Source: Macrotrachela quadricornifera (taxonomy: Eukaryota; Rotifera; Eurotatoria; Philodinida; Philodinidae). Taken from it: 64,000 nucleotides of DNA. The notes under the pieces are model-generated. The model saw only the letters and a list, made by a program, of their open reading frames with translations, ran no database searches and was not told the origin of the DNA. The position numbers and the translations under genes are program-made. Location: the NCBI GenBank assembly GCA_022393335.1, contig JAJEKB010021317.1, forward strand, positions 748,678-812,677, written 5' to 3'. Shown here one piece after another: positions 23,303 to 35,094 of this stretch (position 1 is its first letter; each line of letters begins with the position of its first letter).

Positions 23303-25710
23303 CTTTGAAATATTTCCCTGAAGTCATTCCAAGAAAAATGACTGTGCCGGATTTGTAGCCCATATCGATTTTGTTGTCCCCATGTAGTTATTTTTCGAAA
23401 AAATCTTTGAATGAAGTGACTTTAATACCTGTTAGGGTCTAACCCTCACATTTATCCAGGTTTCCTCTTCTTTTCATCTTTTATATCATTATATGATCTC
23501 ACTCTTTATTATATTGATTGCATATATCTTTCCTTTGTTGTGTGATATCATTCGCTGTTCATATATTCGTTCTCTCTTTCTTCCTCTAGATCTGTATTCT
23601 ACTATATATACGTGCATTTATTTTTTTCTCAGTGGTAATGTAGTTAGTCATATTCGTATTTATGTGAATATGATGTGAGAGTGTGTATTTTCTTTATTTA
23701 AAAATAAAGTAAACAGTTCCCTCGGAACTTCCGCCTCTAACAACATCCCTTGTCCTTTTCTGTATCTTACGAATATACTGCGCTCGTTCGAGACTTATGT
23801 AGCGTTATATATCTTATATGTATATTTTCTTGATGAGAATCATTGATGGTTAAGTGAAATAAAATATACCGGTACGGATTCACTAATGTTTATTTGAATC
23901 GATATATGAGCACACAACAATTCCACAAAATATACTTGTATCGGTTCTCATATAACTCTGACCACGTAGAGACTCTTGTTCTGTCGTAACCACTAACTAA
24001 TCTCTTGTAGGTCCTAACTGACTGAACTGTCTTCTCTTTTCTTTTCACCCCTTTAACATCCTCGATATCTCTCTTTTTCTCTTTTCTCTTTCAATTTTCT
24101 TTTTGGAGAAAGAAGTGCAACCTCCACTCCTGTTTGATGGAATATCCTCTTGACGTTCATATCATAGATCTTTCATCAGATAATGACTTTCTAACCGTAG
24201 TTGTGTATACTGCTTTTACGTAATACTAAACTAATCTGATGTTTAACTGTTCTTTCTATCGTTATGCGAAACGAACGGAGGATATTCCCAAGGTAAATAT
24301 ATGTAGATATTTGAATAAAGAAGAGTATTTATACTCACATCGAAAGAGAGACACCTAAGTATATGAATACAGAAGAATATAGATTGCTAGCGAGAACCTG
24401 TGTATACTGCACGACTATTTTCTTTTCAAACATATGACATTAAACACATAATCTCTGGCCCGGCACAGACATGCACACACTCGACATTATGTACATGGAA
24501 GCCTTACGGCTTTATACTCTTGTATCGCCTATATTTCTATAGTCCATGTAGAGTTCGGCCTTACATCCTTTGTAATTCTCGTAGCCGCATCCTCTTTTTT
24601 TACCTTCCCTTGTTTCCTAATCGCCTTATTCAACCTTTGAACTTTAATCTTTGATCTGGAACAGACAAACAGACACACACACTGAAAATTATATATAGAG
24701 ATTGGTACAACTTAGTTCTATGAAACCATAATGTATATTTATATAAATTTACGAAGAGCGCTAAAACATTCAAGCTTTTTATTTTCATCCAAACCCTCAC
24801 AAAATATATAAATAAGTTTCAGGGGAAAAAAATAACATTAAATATACATGCATGAATTGCAACTTTATTGTATCGTTTTGGAAAAAACACGGACGAAAAA
24901 AATTTTTGATTTCAAAATGAATCAGTGCTCTTCTTAGTTTGCACTATATGAGAAGAGAACAAGTATAATTTCTTCGGGCCAACGCATTTTGTATAGCTCT
25001 GTTGTACGAAAAATATTGAAAAATGCTCCAAGACTACTGCACTGATGTTACGTCAAAAAGTTACTTCAATATAAGAGCTTCGCAGAATGCCCTGAAAATA
25101 TTTCCCTTTATAGATAAAAACTGCTTAGCTCATATCACTCGAACATCATTCAGACTCCAATTCAATAAAGCGAGATCACACAACTCTCATAATGCACTAT
25201 TTTCTATACACAATCCCTGAATTAATACGTGTGAATCCTAAGAAATAAGTTATAGTGTATTAGCACGCGTTATGATAGTGGCTTAAATAGAGAATCAAGT
25301 AGCATGCAATGTTTGCACTTCAGCCTTAGTTATGTGCTAATGATGCACATAAAAATCTTAACTAACTGTTTACAAGAATCTTGTGTGACACTATTACACT
25401 ATTTTGTTATTCTTTCATAAGGCAGAAACCTTTTCTAATGGTGATATTTTCAACAATAGTTGATTACAACTAGTAGATAAAATGATAAAAAATTCAGTTC
25501 AATCTGCCCTAGTTTACAGGAGTTTATAGGATAAACAAAATATAAAATCTCGTGTGACAACTAGATTTTCAGAATTTATTTGATATTTTTTTCTTAATAA
25601 GAATAAGTGAAATGCTCTCATTGTCTTTGGTGGTTTTATTTCCCATAAATAACTTTTCATTTAAGAGATGCCCAAGAAATTTTGAATAGTTTGTTTATAT
25701 ACTAATATTA
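23303..25710. other. Gene-poor AT-rich region
   Basis: Only short frames without domains (for example 24400-24654) are present. Nothing was recognised on either strand. Confidence 0.45.
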
Positions 25711-26020
25711 AAGAAAACGACAAAAAATCGATTAAAACGGCACGATTTAAATCAGATTTTCTATTTTTCATCGATTTTAATCTTAATAGCTGAAAAACGC
25801 GTTTTTCTCGAGTTTTGACTTAGAAATCGTAATTCTTAATTGTTTTTTCAGACTCCTTGCGTCGACAAATCGGTAGTACAATGCTAGACCAACCTCTGAC
25901 ACACGTGCCACACTTCATGAGATGACACCAATTGGTACTTATTCATCCTTCCACTATCCTGATTATAATGGATTAAAAACAAAATAATCGATTATAATCA
26001 GATTTTTTGTCGTTTTTCTT
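25711..26020. repeat. MITE-like element with GAAAACGACAAAAAATC ends
   Basis: The left end AAGAAAACGACAAAAAATCG (25711-25730) matches the reverse complement of the right end (AAGAAAAACGACAAAAAATC, about 26001-26020), apart from one extra A. Subterminal AATCGATTATAATC-like motifs repeat inside. It is about 310 bp with no coding capacity. A target duplication is not clear. Confidence 0.55.
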
Positions 26021-27603
26021 ACATGGGTAGAAAAGGCGGTTTTAAATTTTGTGTGACACCATATTGACCATTAGGAGAGTATCTGATACTTCGAAAAAAA
26101 TAAATATAAACTGGGATGAAAGAACCAACCAGTCTTTTATTCGTAACGTATATACTGTCTGCTATGAATGATAAGAAGTGCGAAAATCCAAATGATAGAA
26201 AATGAGTCAACTATGGACCATTTTCTATCTATAGGTGACAGTAAAAATCAGTTACGTTAACTTTGTGTATTAAATATCTCGGGACAGAATAATGATAAAT
26301 TCGTGATTTTTTTTGTAATAGTGAGCATTAACTACGGGAGCGTACTTTGAAATTTTCATAAAAATTAGCCAAGCAAACATGGAGTTATTAAAGTTTTACA
26401 TAGAGAACTACGAACGGCATAATAAAGTTGCGATTCAACCATATTCATATAAACAAATAGCTTTTCTGAACATATTTAATTTCTAAGTGAAGAAGATCGC
26501 GTTGACTAATATTGCGAATAGAAACTGCTTTGAGGGATTGTAAATAAATAATTTTGTAGTCTCTTCTCTCTACTTACTTGCCGCAAAAAACGACGGAGTG
26601 AATGTGCGTTACTTTCTTTTTACCAAGCGAGCAAGAGAAAAAAGCAGCATAGTCTCGATTTTTTCTCACAGTAAACTATGTGTGCCCTCAGCTTCTCAAT
26701 GGTGATGTGCAGAACGCAAAACATTTTATGACTATCAACGTGGTAGCGCAAGCACCTACTATAAAAACAACTGTCAATATAAAGTAACTTCAAGTTATTG
26801 CGACGCAGTTTTGCAATCGTAACATATGAATATATCTCAAAATCTGGAATAATACAATTTCAACAAATTGAAGACTTACATCCTTGATTTTTCGTATTTC
26901 GACGCAAATGTCTGCATTTTTTATATTCATTTAGATTTTTTATTTTAAAATGTGTGAATAAGAGTTATCACGAGGAAGCAGATGACGAAAATCATTTATT
27001 TCTCTTTCAATTCTCATTACAGATGATAAAAATATTCAAGATAGTCATACAGTAGTGACACACAACGTACATCAGAGACAATGGAATTAGTTGAAAAAGA
27101 AAGTGAAGAGAACGATGATCGAAGGATAGAGAAGGGGACTAAAAGAACTAACTTCTTGCTCGAAATGTTCAAATTAGATTGAAGAAAAGTTCATTATACT
27201 CTCTAGCTACGAATGCTAAGAAAAAAATGTTCATACGACTTTTTAATCCTAGTTTATCTAAATTCATTATTTACGAGGTAGATAATCGATACGTAGATAG
27301 TTTTTTCATCTGAATAGGATCATGTTTGTCAGATAATCGTCTTTATCGGTCCGTCAATTGATTTTCATACATCACAGCCTAGATTTGATCTTTGATATTA
27401 CTGTTATTTTAGGAAAAAATGAGAGTGTTTCATCTTATTTGAGAAAAAACGTTTAGCAACTGCAGTCGCTAAATGCTATAATGTTCGATCAATACATGTA
27501 TGATCTGCTGATAACAATGCTGATTGATATCTTTCAAGGGCCATTTGACAATTTCTAGTTGCCAAGTGAACATTACCTTAATTAACTTTTTCTTGATTCT
27601 CGG
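26021..27603. other. Intergenic region, nothing recognised
   Basis: No coding homology, RNA gene or repeat could be supported before the left TTAA of the next piggyBac copy at 27604. Confidence 0.4.
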
Positions 27604-27607
27604 TTAA

Positions 27608-28230
27608 CACATTCGATCTAATTTAGTTTTCTTAGAAAATTTTTTCGAGATATTCATTTTCACGGGTAGCTAACTTCTAATAAATGCACTTAATGATCTT
27701 CACAACGCATTTTTGAAACACTTCACACCTCGTTTGAAGAAACTGATACAGAAAATAGTGATAGCTCACTTAGTGAAGTGGGTTCTCTGATTGACGATAA
27801 TTTTGAGACGGCACTAGTAAATAACTATTTGATATACAAGAAAAACTACATGGCAAGCAAAGTGACCCTTCTGCAGTTTCGTGAAAGCCTTGTATGATCT
27901 TTACTTCTTGGTATGCCATGCGAGAAGCTGAAACCTGGTCTGAGACAACAATCAACCAGCCATTTGAAACATAAACTAGCTGTTCACAAGCCCAAAGAAA
28001 AGAAGGATCTGACTGCGATGTTTGAACACGCTGTGTTGATTTTTACAAGAAAAACAGGGAACAACAATCAAAAGTAACGTGTCATTCAATAAGAAAGAGA
28101 GTAAAAACTTTTTGTTCTGATTGTAACAAATTTTGTTTGTCTTGATTGTTTTAACGAGAAGCATTATGCTATGTAACAAATGATTTTGAAAATAGCGAAG
28201 GCAAAGCAGATCGCACATTATGTGTAATCC
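27608..28230 (+). mobile_element. piggyBac-like element, copy 3 (internally deleted)
   Basis: It starts at TTAA (27604-27607) plus CACATTCGAT, matching the left terminus of copy 1, and shares copy 1's leader (AAATGCACTTAATGATCTTC against GAATGCACTTACTGACCTTC). The coding remnant joins the acidic N-terminal segment (FEETDTENSDSS) straight to the C-terminal third (ALVNNYLIYKKNY ... RQQSTSHLKHKLAVHK); about 340 codons including the catalytic centre are deleted. Further stops and frameshifts follow. The right end is not recognisable, so the 3' limit is approximate. Confidence 0.75.
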
Positions 28231-28518
28231 GGGCTGCCAAGTGTACCCCATTTTAATTTTTGACCTTTCAACACGATAAACTGTTTTTTGATTGATATAA
28301 ACTGTGTTTCATACTGAAGCTCATATCACCACTGTAGTGACACTTATAATGAACAATATTGGTGAAGAATAAGCTAAATATTAGTAATATCTGTTTCATT
28401 GATTTAATTTTATTGCACCTTACTTTTTTCTATTTTCAAATCAATATAAATTTCGCTAGGTCCGTTTTTTTTTTATAGTCATATTAAGCATTCAATGAAA
28501 ACTAGGCAAAGTTCAATG
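28231..28518. other. Spacer between two piggyBac copies
   Basis: No feature is seen between the decayed right side of copy 3 and the TTAA that opens copy 2. Confidence 0.4.
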
Positions 28519-28522
28519 TTAA

Positions 28523-30437
28523 CCCTTTCACGGCAATGTGGCCCACCGGTGGGCGATGCTATAATTTAACGAGAACATGTATAGAAAAGCACTTTCTTTT
28601 GCTTTTTTCTTAGGCACGAGGTTGGACGTAAGCTGCTATAGCTTCTGTCTTCAGTACTTTATTTGAATTCTTTATTCCATAGCATAATGCTTATCATTAA
28701 AACATTTAAGACAAAAAAATTTATCACAGTCAGAACAGAAAGTTTTTACTTTTTTTGCTGTTGCGTTCCTCGCTTCTCTTGACTGTTCTACCCTTCCCTT
28801 CGCATAGTAGCCAGCACACCGTCTGCCAACATTGCGCATAGATCCTTCCTTTTCTTCGAGCTTGTGACCCGCCAGCTTGCGTTTCGTTTGACTTGTTGAA
28901 TGTTCTCTCGGGGCAGGTTTTAAATTCTCGTATGGTACACCAAATCGACGATAACTTGTGGCTTCATGATGCGTTTATTTGATTTAATGGTTTTTCCGAT
29001 CTCTACTAACGTGGCTAAGTGGGATAGCTTTGTGGATATCATCAAAACATCTCTTTTATCTTTCCACTTGATTACTTTTGTACTATTGTTGCACTGTAGT
29101 CCATAAACTTCACCACGCTTGAGCTTTTTCCAAACTACTTCATGTCCTGATCCGGCCCGATTACTCCTCAATGTTCCAACAAGATAGGTATCATTTCGCA
29201 ATAAACTTTTTGCTAGAGCCATACTTATAAAGAAGTTATCAGGTACTACAGTTCGATGATATCCCAAAAGATCATCTGCCAAATAAATTACGGCGGTTTG
29301 AGCGTGCTCAGAACCAGCCGATGGATCCTGCTTGCTAATATACACCATAAAATTCCAGGTGTATCGATTAGTAGCCGCCATCTTATATATCTTGACTCCG
29401 TACTTATGTGCTTTTCCAGGAATATATTGTTTGAACAAAAGTATCCCTTGTCATGATACTATTGTTTCGTCAATAGAAATGACGAAGCCAGGAAGGTAAA
29501 TTGACTTGAATCTAGCTCTGAATAAATCTAAAACCGGTCTAAGCTTGAACAATCTGTCTTGGCCTACATGCGCTTCTTGGTTGTTCGAAAAATGAAAAAA
29601 ATTGAGAAGTAGTTCAAATCGGCCTCTTGACATAGTATTTTGAATGACTTCAGATCCAAACAACTTGCTTTTGCTCCAGTAGTAATCTATTTCTGGCATT
29701 TGTACAAGTCCCATTTCAAGTATGATTCCCAGAAATCTGAACATTTCTTCATTAGTAGTTGGTCGCCACTGAAGAGTTTTTGACCATTTGGTAAGCTTTT
29801 GTGTTTGTACGTGCTGTTCTGCATATCGATTGATTTCACGAACTATGAGACTAATAATCTCATTAGTGATGAAATTTCGGTAGCAATCGATAGGATTGGT
29901 TGTACTATCTTCCGAATTTGCCGGTACCTCTTCCATCATTCCATAATTCTCCGAGAATTCAGTATTCGATTCTGATTCTATCTCCTTCCAAACTTGTGAA
30001 TCCACATCATCATTACTATCATCCGTAACTTGTTCTTCGGAGCTTGATGATTCGAATTGCATTCTGGAGTAGCCAACATCCAAACTACTCACATCACTTT
30101 GTGAGTTGCCACTTTCCTCGGTATCCGTTTCTTCGAATAGCATGTAAATTTCAAATTTTGAGAATATGACTTCCGCTTGTTTTCATTATCTCGATTAGAA
30201 TGATTTCGGTATTTATATTTGCATGTATAGATAAGTTGAAAAAATCCCATGTATCATAGAAGAAAAGAAGATGGGAAAAAATCAACATAGTAAATTTTAT
30301 TGGAAAAATCCATATTCGTCACTGGATACTTCCCAAAGATCAAAAATATTCATGAATATATTTATCGAGAACGAACATACATGAAAATTTGTATATTGAA
30401 CTTATTTTCCTCGAAAAACCGAGTCGCCGTGAAAGGA
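28523..30437 (-). mobile_element. piggyBac-like element, copy 2, TTAA-flanked
   Basis: Flanked by TTAA at 28519-28522 and 30438-30441. The inverted ends are CCCTTTCACGGC on the left and, read inward from the right, TCCTTTCACGGC. It is 1915 bp with the transposase on the minus strand. Its ends differ from those of copies 1 and 3, so it is a second piggyBac lineage. A 14-bp palindrome (28541-28554) lies inside the left end. Confidence 0.88.
28672..30143 (-). pseudogene. piggyBac transposase with one stop and an internal deletion
   Basis: Starts at ATG 30143 with an acidic low-complexity N-terminus (residues 1-80), then NPIDCYRNFITNEI, LTKWSKTLQWRPTTNEEM and a first catalytic Asp in ISIDETIVS. 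An in-frame TGA at 29451-29453 replaces the Trp of the family motif VPWRG. The frame then continues through VPDNFFISMALAKS and the VIKWKDKRD segment. Near 28941-28945 a deletion of roughly 90 codons removes the third catalytic Asp region (present in copy 1 as NLSDQLSAYY) and shifts the frame. The C-terminal zinc-binding cysteines (CSDCDKFFCLKCF) remain up to TAA 28672. It is inactive. Confidence 0.88.
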
Positions 30438-32103
30438 TTAAAAAAAGATTTATCAGGAGATGCGACATTTCTAGCATCTCCCAACACTTCTCCAGCATGC
30501 CCGATTTCCTGGATATGTGACACTGTTGATAGTACCAGAAGTATAGAAACGAAGACTGATATATTTCCTCGACGAAGAGTGAATTTGACAAAGTAAAATA
30601 AGCTTGCTTACCATTGGGCCAAAAGAACATTGGCTTTAAGATCACTGCTCAGTTATTATCGGTATACGGCTTCCATTGCATCAGATTATTGAGTCTGGAA
30701 ACTCAGTCATTATCACACTTTTTACATCAAATTCTATCTGTTTGAAATTTCAGTCAATCAAGTGCTTTCCAAAACCTAGCTTTTATTCAATCAGATTTTG
30801 AGAATCTGAGTTTTGAAACGATCAGTATTTTGTAATTTTATTCCTCGTTGAATCAGATTTTGAGGAACTCGTGCATCGCAATATTCGTTATTTGTAAAAA
30901 AATAATTACGATTTCGCAGTGATGTTTCATAAACTTAAACATAGTGCACTTATCTGTAGATCTATGTGCTTTCACTTATTTTTCTTCAAATTTCCTATAG
31001 AGAATTCTACTTTTACAGATCCTGTCATTCTTTTGAATTAGTGGAACGTGAATGAGTGTGGGTTTGAACACAAGACAGTGAACTTATGTGAAAATAGATT
31101 TCAACATGAATGCGGTTAGTCGCTATTTTCTTAAATTTGCTTTAGTTTATATATTACCTGTAAACGACTTTTTGAGCGAGAAAATGAGGTGTTACATTGG
31201 TCTATACTGACATCATATGAAACACCGAGAAGTTAAGAGTGAAATGAAACAGGAATAACAACGATGATCGACTATAATCTGTGCTTTGCATTGCCATACG
31301 AAAGTCGTAACAAAAAGTTTAAAAACTGACTCTTATAGAACAGTCGTCACTAGCAATCTGTGTATATGTACAGTCGTAGTGACGAGCGTTAATTGTTTTT
31401 AATAGTAGATATTGTATTAACTATTGATTCATTTTTGAATCTATTACAGTAATAATGGTGCTCCTTGATAAAATTCAAGCAATATCGAAATACCTCGCAA
31501 TGTGATAGCTATACTTATCTTCAACCTCAGCCCACCCTTACACCCTTAATCGTATTAACAGTATGGCCATGAGTAAATAAGGAAAAATACAATTCGATCA
31601 CAGAGTGTATTTCTTTTGGTACGTTACAATTAGTTTTACTAAAACTTAACAATGACATCACCATCATTTAAGTTTCAGTAGAGGTACATTTCAGATAGAT
31701 TCACATTTTAGACTGGATTCTTTCGTATAAAAATATTCTACCCGGAGAATTTTTGCCGTGACATCTATGCGAAAACATTTTAAAAAGGACTTTTATGATC
31801 CATATATCATTCTGTACCAACCATCTCTCAAGCAGATTTCTCTATATTCCTTTTCTAGCTCGTCGTTTATCGTCGCCCAATCAACCAACTTCTCTTTTTA
31901 AGCGATCAAAGTAGTATGTGTATGAGTAGCTCTAGTCTAACCCAGAGAGATTTTAAACTATTTGATTAAGCGAAACAGAGGCCACGATGCACATACGGAT
32001 ATTGTCTTATCGACGTTGTTGGCTATTTTGCCTTCTGCAAATAGACAGATTCTCTCTTTATGCGCGCACAATCGCGAAATATTATATTACTTATCAAAAT
32101 GAG
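30438..32103. other. Intergenic region with short dispersed motif
   Basis: No gene was recognised. An ATCAGATT(T/A)TTGAG-like motif occurs three times between about 30675 and 30860, twice close to its inverted counterpart (CTCAG, CTGAG). It is too short and diverged to classify. Confidence 0.4.
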
Positions 32104-35094
32104 TTATAATTTTTCTCGTACTTTAGCGAGACGATTTCGGTACCTTTGAATACGAGAATGATCTTCAGGCAATGAGTGGTGTAAAATTTCAAGAGCATGT
32201 TCATAAAATGAGAGCGCTTTCCAGGATTCTCCCATGTTGTCATACATCGAAGCGATATTGTAGTAGGTCTTGGCCAAATCGGGATGATTTGTCGTGAGAG
32301 ATTTTTGTCGAATTTCAAGTGTCTTCTGATAGAACTCGAGTGCCTTCGAATACTCTCCCATGTCGCTATGTACGGAACCGATACAGCTATAGGTGGTAGC
32401 CACATTTGGATGATGTGGACTGAGAAATTTTTGTCGAATTTGAAGTGCCTTTTGAAAGAATTCCAGTGCTTTCGAATGCTCTGTCATGTTCTGATATACC
32501 AAAGCGATGTTGTGGTAGGTTTTGGTCAAATCGGGATGATTTGAAGGGAGAGATTGCTCGATTTCAAGTGTCTTTTGATAGAATTCGAGTGCTTTCCCGT
32601 ATTCTTTCATGTTGCCATGCACCGAGGCGATGCTACGATAGGTAGCAGCCAAATCTAAATGCCTTGAGGAATGAGATTTTTGTCGGATTTCAAGTGCTTT
32701 TTGCAAGAATTCGAGTGCTTCCGAGTGCTTTTCCATGTACCCATACACCAAACCAATGTTGTTATAGGTGGTGGCCAAATAGTAATGATTTACAGCAAGA
32801 GATCTTTGTTGGATTTCAAGTGTCTTTTGAAAGAAATTCAGTGCTTCCGAGTTGTCTCCCATGTTATGATGCACCAAAGCAATGTTGTTATAGGTAGTAG
32901 CGAAATTTGGATGATCTAGAGGGAGAGATTTTTGTTGGATATCAAGTGTCTTCTGATAGAACTCGAGTGCTTCCGAATACTCTCCCATGCTATCATACGT
33001 CGCACCAATGTTGTTATACGTAGTGGCCAAATGAGAATGATTCGGAAAGAGAGCTTGTTGTTGGATCTCAAATGTCTTTTGATAGAATTCGAGTGCTTTC
33101 GAGTACTCTTTCATGCTGGCATACACCGCACCAGTGTTGTTATAGGTAGTAGCCAAATCATGATGATTTGAAGAGAGAGATTTTTGTTGAATTTCGAATG
33201 TCTTTTGATAGAACTCGAGTGCTTTCGAATACTCTCCCATGTTACAATACACTGCTGCAATGTTGCTGTAGGTCGTGGCCAAATCAGGATGATTGGAAGG
33301 GAGTAATTTGTGTTGGATTTGAAGTGCTTTTTGCAAGAACTCGAGTGCTCTCGAGTACTCTCCCATATTGCAATGCAACAAACTAATGGCATTGTAGATT
33401 CCAGCCAAACTGGGATGATTGGTGGAGAAAGAATTGTGCCGAATTTTAAGTGCCTTTTGCAAGAACTTGAGTGCTTCCGAGTGCTTTCCCATGTTCTGAT
33501 ATACCGTACCAATCTCGCTGTAGATCTCAGCTAAATCAGGATGATTTGGAGGAAGAGAGTTTTGTCGGATTTTAAGTGCCTTTTGATAAATCTTGAGTGC
33601 CTCTTTATAATCCTTTTTGCAGAGTTTGACGGATGCAAGCTGATAATAGAGATAAGCAAGTTTTTGATCGTTTTTCGATGTCTGTTCGAGTAGTATCTGG
33701 TAAACTTCTTCGGCCTTATCGAAATTTCCCATTTTAATCAGCAGTTTACCTAATCGATGCCATCCTGTTGATCCTTGTATTTCTTCTTGTATGTATTCTG
33801 TGAGTCGTTTCAATTCTTGGTCGTTGTCACTCGTCAGGACAAGTTTCACCCGCCAGAGTCGATTTTCAATTGGTTCCATTTGAGCAATTCGAAATATCGC
33901 ATGCATCGAGAAAAGAATCTCTTTTTCCGAGTCCAAGAAGTAACTAACGCTGTCCAATGAGGCAAATGGAATAGTTGTGAGAGTAGGATCGATTTGCATT
34001 TCAAATCGAATCGCGGTCATGTCGAGATCGTCTGGTGAAGTTGAGGCATATATTAATGGCACTAGTGGATTAGTACTAGTCGATAAAAAGTTATTGAATG
34101 ACAATAAACCACCGTTGCTGTTGCGTATCTTCTCAAATTCACTGCTAAGCATTCTTTGACCTCGGTAAACAGTCAGCGAGACTCTATGGTCCGATTGTTG
34201 AGCGTGCATTTGTTCGATCTGTCGATGGATGTCGCATAAGAAGAAACCCATCTTGATTATAACATCAATGTCCATACTTCGCAGAGCTCGATTGAGCATT
34301 GAGTATATGAAACACTCTCGGGTGTACCACCAGATCGGCGAATGTAGATGATATTCCTGCTTGAGCTCATCAATGATTCTCAACTGAGATTCATTGTTAT
34401 GGTATTGCTCGCGACACAGTTGAATCAGCTCTTCCTTTGCATGTTCACCATATTCGATGTTGAGTAAAATCTCTTTAAGTATTTGAGAGTACATAAATAT
34501 TGCTTCAAGTTCGTTTAAATCTCGCTTTGAGTAATCATTCGAAGAGACGATACTGACCGAAATCAAATCGTGATCACAATGTCTCGTATCTTGTTTCAGT
34601 AAGTTACAAATGGGTTCGATCTGAATGAAGACTCCTTTCACTTTTGCCCATTCGTTCACCCACACCTCATGCGTGGCTGTACCACCACAAGAAATATAAA
34701 TAGAGTAAAGTTGAGGTATCTCGTGAATGATGGGAACGAGCTGCTGGCCGAAAGTATCTGACACAATCATGAAGACTTTTTCGTCTTTGATTTCAGTGAG
34801 AAAATCAATGCATTGGTCAGCATCTGTGAATATATCAATAGTATTGACAATTTCTCGAAGTTGAGTGAGTGAATGTTTAAAGTCTGCGTTGGAGTCATCG
34901 ATACTCGTGTCTAACCAAAGGAGTGTGAAGTTTTGAACTATGCGAGCTCGTGGCGACCTTGTTGTAACACGACTGTTGTCTAAGGATCTTACAACCACAC
35001 CTTTAGAAGATATTGATGTTTGGGAAGTCTTGTTATCACTAAACACAGTGGCTGTTGCTTTGGAGGATGACGACACCTTCTTCGTTTTGTCCAT
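32104..35094 (-). CDS. ADP-ribosyltransferase with kinesin-light-chain-type TPR array
   Basis: An intact 996-residue single-exon protein. Residues 50-165 form an alternating strand/helix domain (NFTLLWLDTS, VFMIVSD, YSIYISC) resembling a receiver- or Rossmann-like fold without a clear catalytic signature. Residues 300-425 form an NAD:arginine ADP-ribosyltransferase domain with the R-S-E triad: R311 in VYRGQ, STS at 338-340 in FLSTS, and the ExE pair E390/E392 in DSEKEILF, the pattern of arginine-specific enzymes. Residues 444-996 hold one degenerate and twelve 42-residue TPRs of kinesin-light-chain type (NNIGxVYxxMGEYSKALEFYQKTLEI), one of them shortened by one residue. It probably modifies a protein bound by the TPR groove; target and location are unknown. 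No signal peptide is seen. No stop or frameshift was found. Confidence 0.92.
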   Translation of the reverse strand: MDKTKKVSSSSKATATVFSDNKTSQTSISSKGVVVRSLDNSRVTTRSPRARIVQNFTLLWLDTSIDDSNADFKHSLTQLREIVNTIDIFTDADQCIDFLTEIKDEKVFMIVSDTFGQQLVPIIHEIPQLYSIYISCGGTATHEVWVNEWAKVKGVFIQIEPICNLLKQDTRHCDHDLISVSIVSSNDYSKRDLNELEAIFMYSQILKEILLNIEYGEHAKEELIQLCREQYHNNESQLRIIDELKQEYHLHSPIWWYTRECFIYSMLNRALRSMDIDVIIKMGFFLCDIHRQIEQMHAQQSDHRVSLTVYRGQRMLSSEFEKIRNSNGGLLSFNNFLSTSTNPLVPLIYASTSPDDLDMTAIRFEMQIDPTLTTIPFASLDSVSYFLDSEKEILFSMHAIFRIAQMEPIENRLWRVKLVLTSDNDQELKRLTEYIQEEIQGSTGWHRLGKLLIKMGNFDKAEEVYQILLEQTSKNDQKLAYLYYQLASVKLCKKDYKEALKIYQKALKIRQNSLPPNHPDLAEIYSEIGTVYQNMGKHSEALKFLQKALKIRHNSFSTNHPSLAGIYNAISLLHCNMGEYSRALEFLQKALQIQHKLLPSNHPDLATTYSNIAAVYCNMGEYSKALEFYQKTFEIQQKSLSSNHHDLATTYNNTGAVYASMKEYSKALEFYQKTFEIQQQALFPNHSHLATTYNNIGATYDSMGEYSEALEFYQKTLDIQQKSLPLDHPNFATTYNNIALVHHNMGDNSEALNFFQKTLEIQQRSLAVNHYYLATTYNNIGLVYGYMEKHSEALEFLQKALEIRQKSHSSRHLDLAATYRSIASVHGNMKEYGKALEFYQKTLEIEQSLPSNHPDLTKTYHNIALVYQNMTEHSKALEFFQKALQIRQKFLSPHHPNVATTYSCIGSVHSDMGEYSKALEFYQKTLEIRQKSLTTNHPDLAKTYYNIASMYDNMGESWKALSFYEHALEILHHSLPEDHSRIQRYRNRLAKVREKL
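32150..33680. repeat. 126-bp tandem repeat array (TPR-coding)
   Basis: The TPR part of the gene is a tandem array with a period of 126 bp. Central units (about residues 570-740) are the most alike, suggesting recent unit turnover by unequal exchange or slippage. Confidence 0.85.

Noticed and set aside
32284..33534. Several plus-strand open frames opposite the TPR array
   Set aside because: They repeat every 126 bp and are antisense shadows of the TPR coding repeats.
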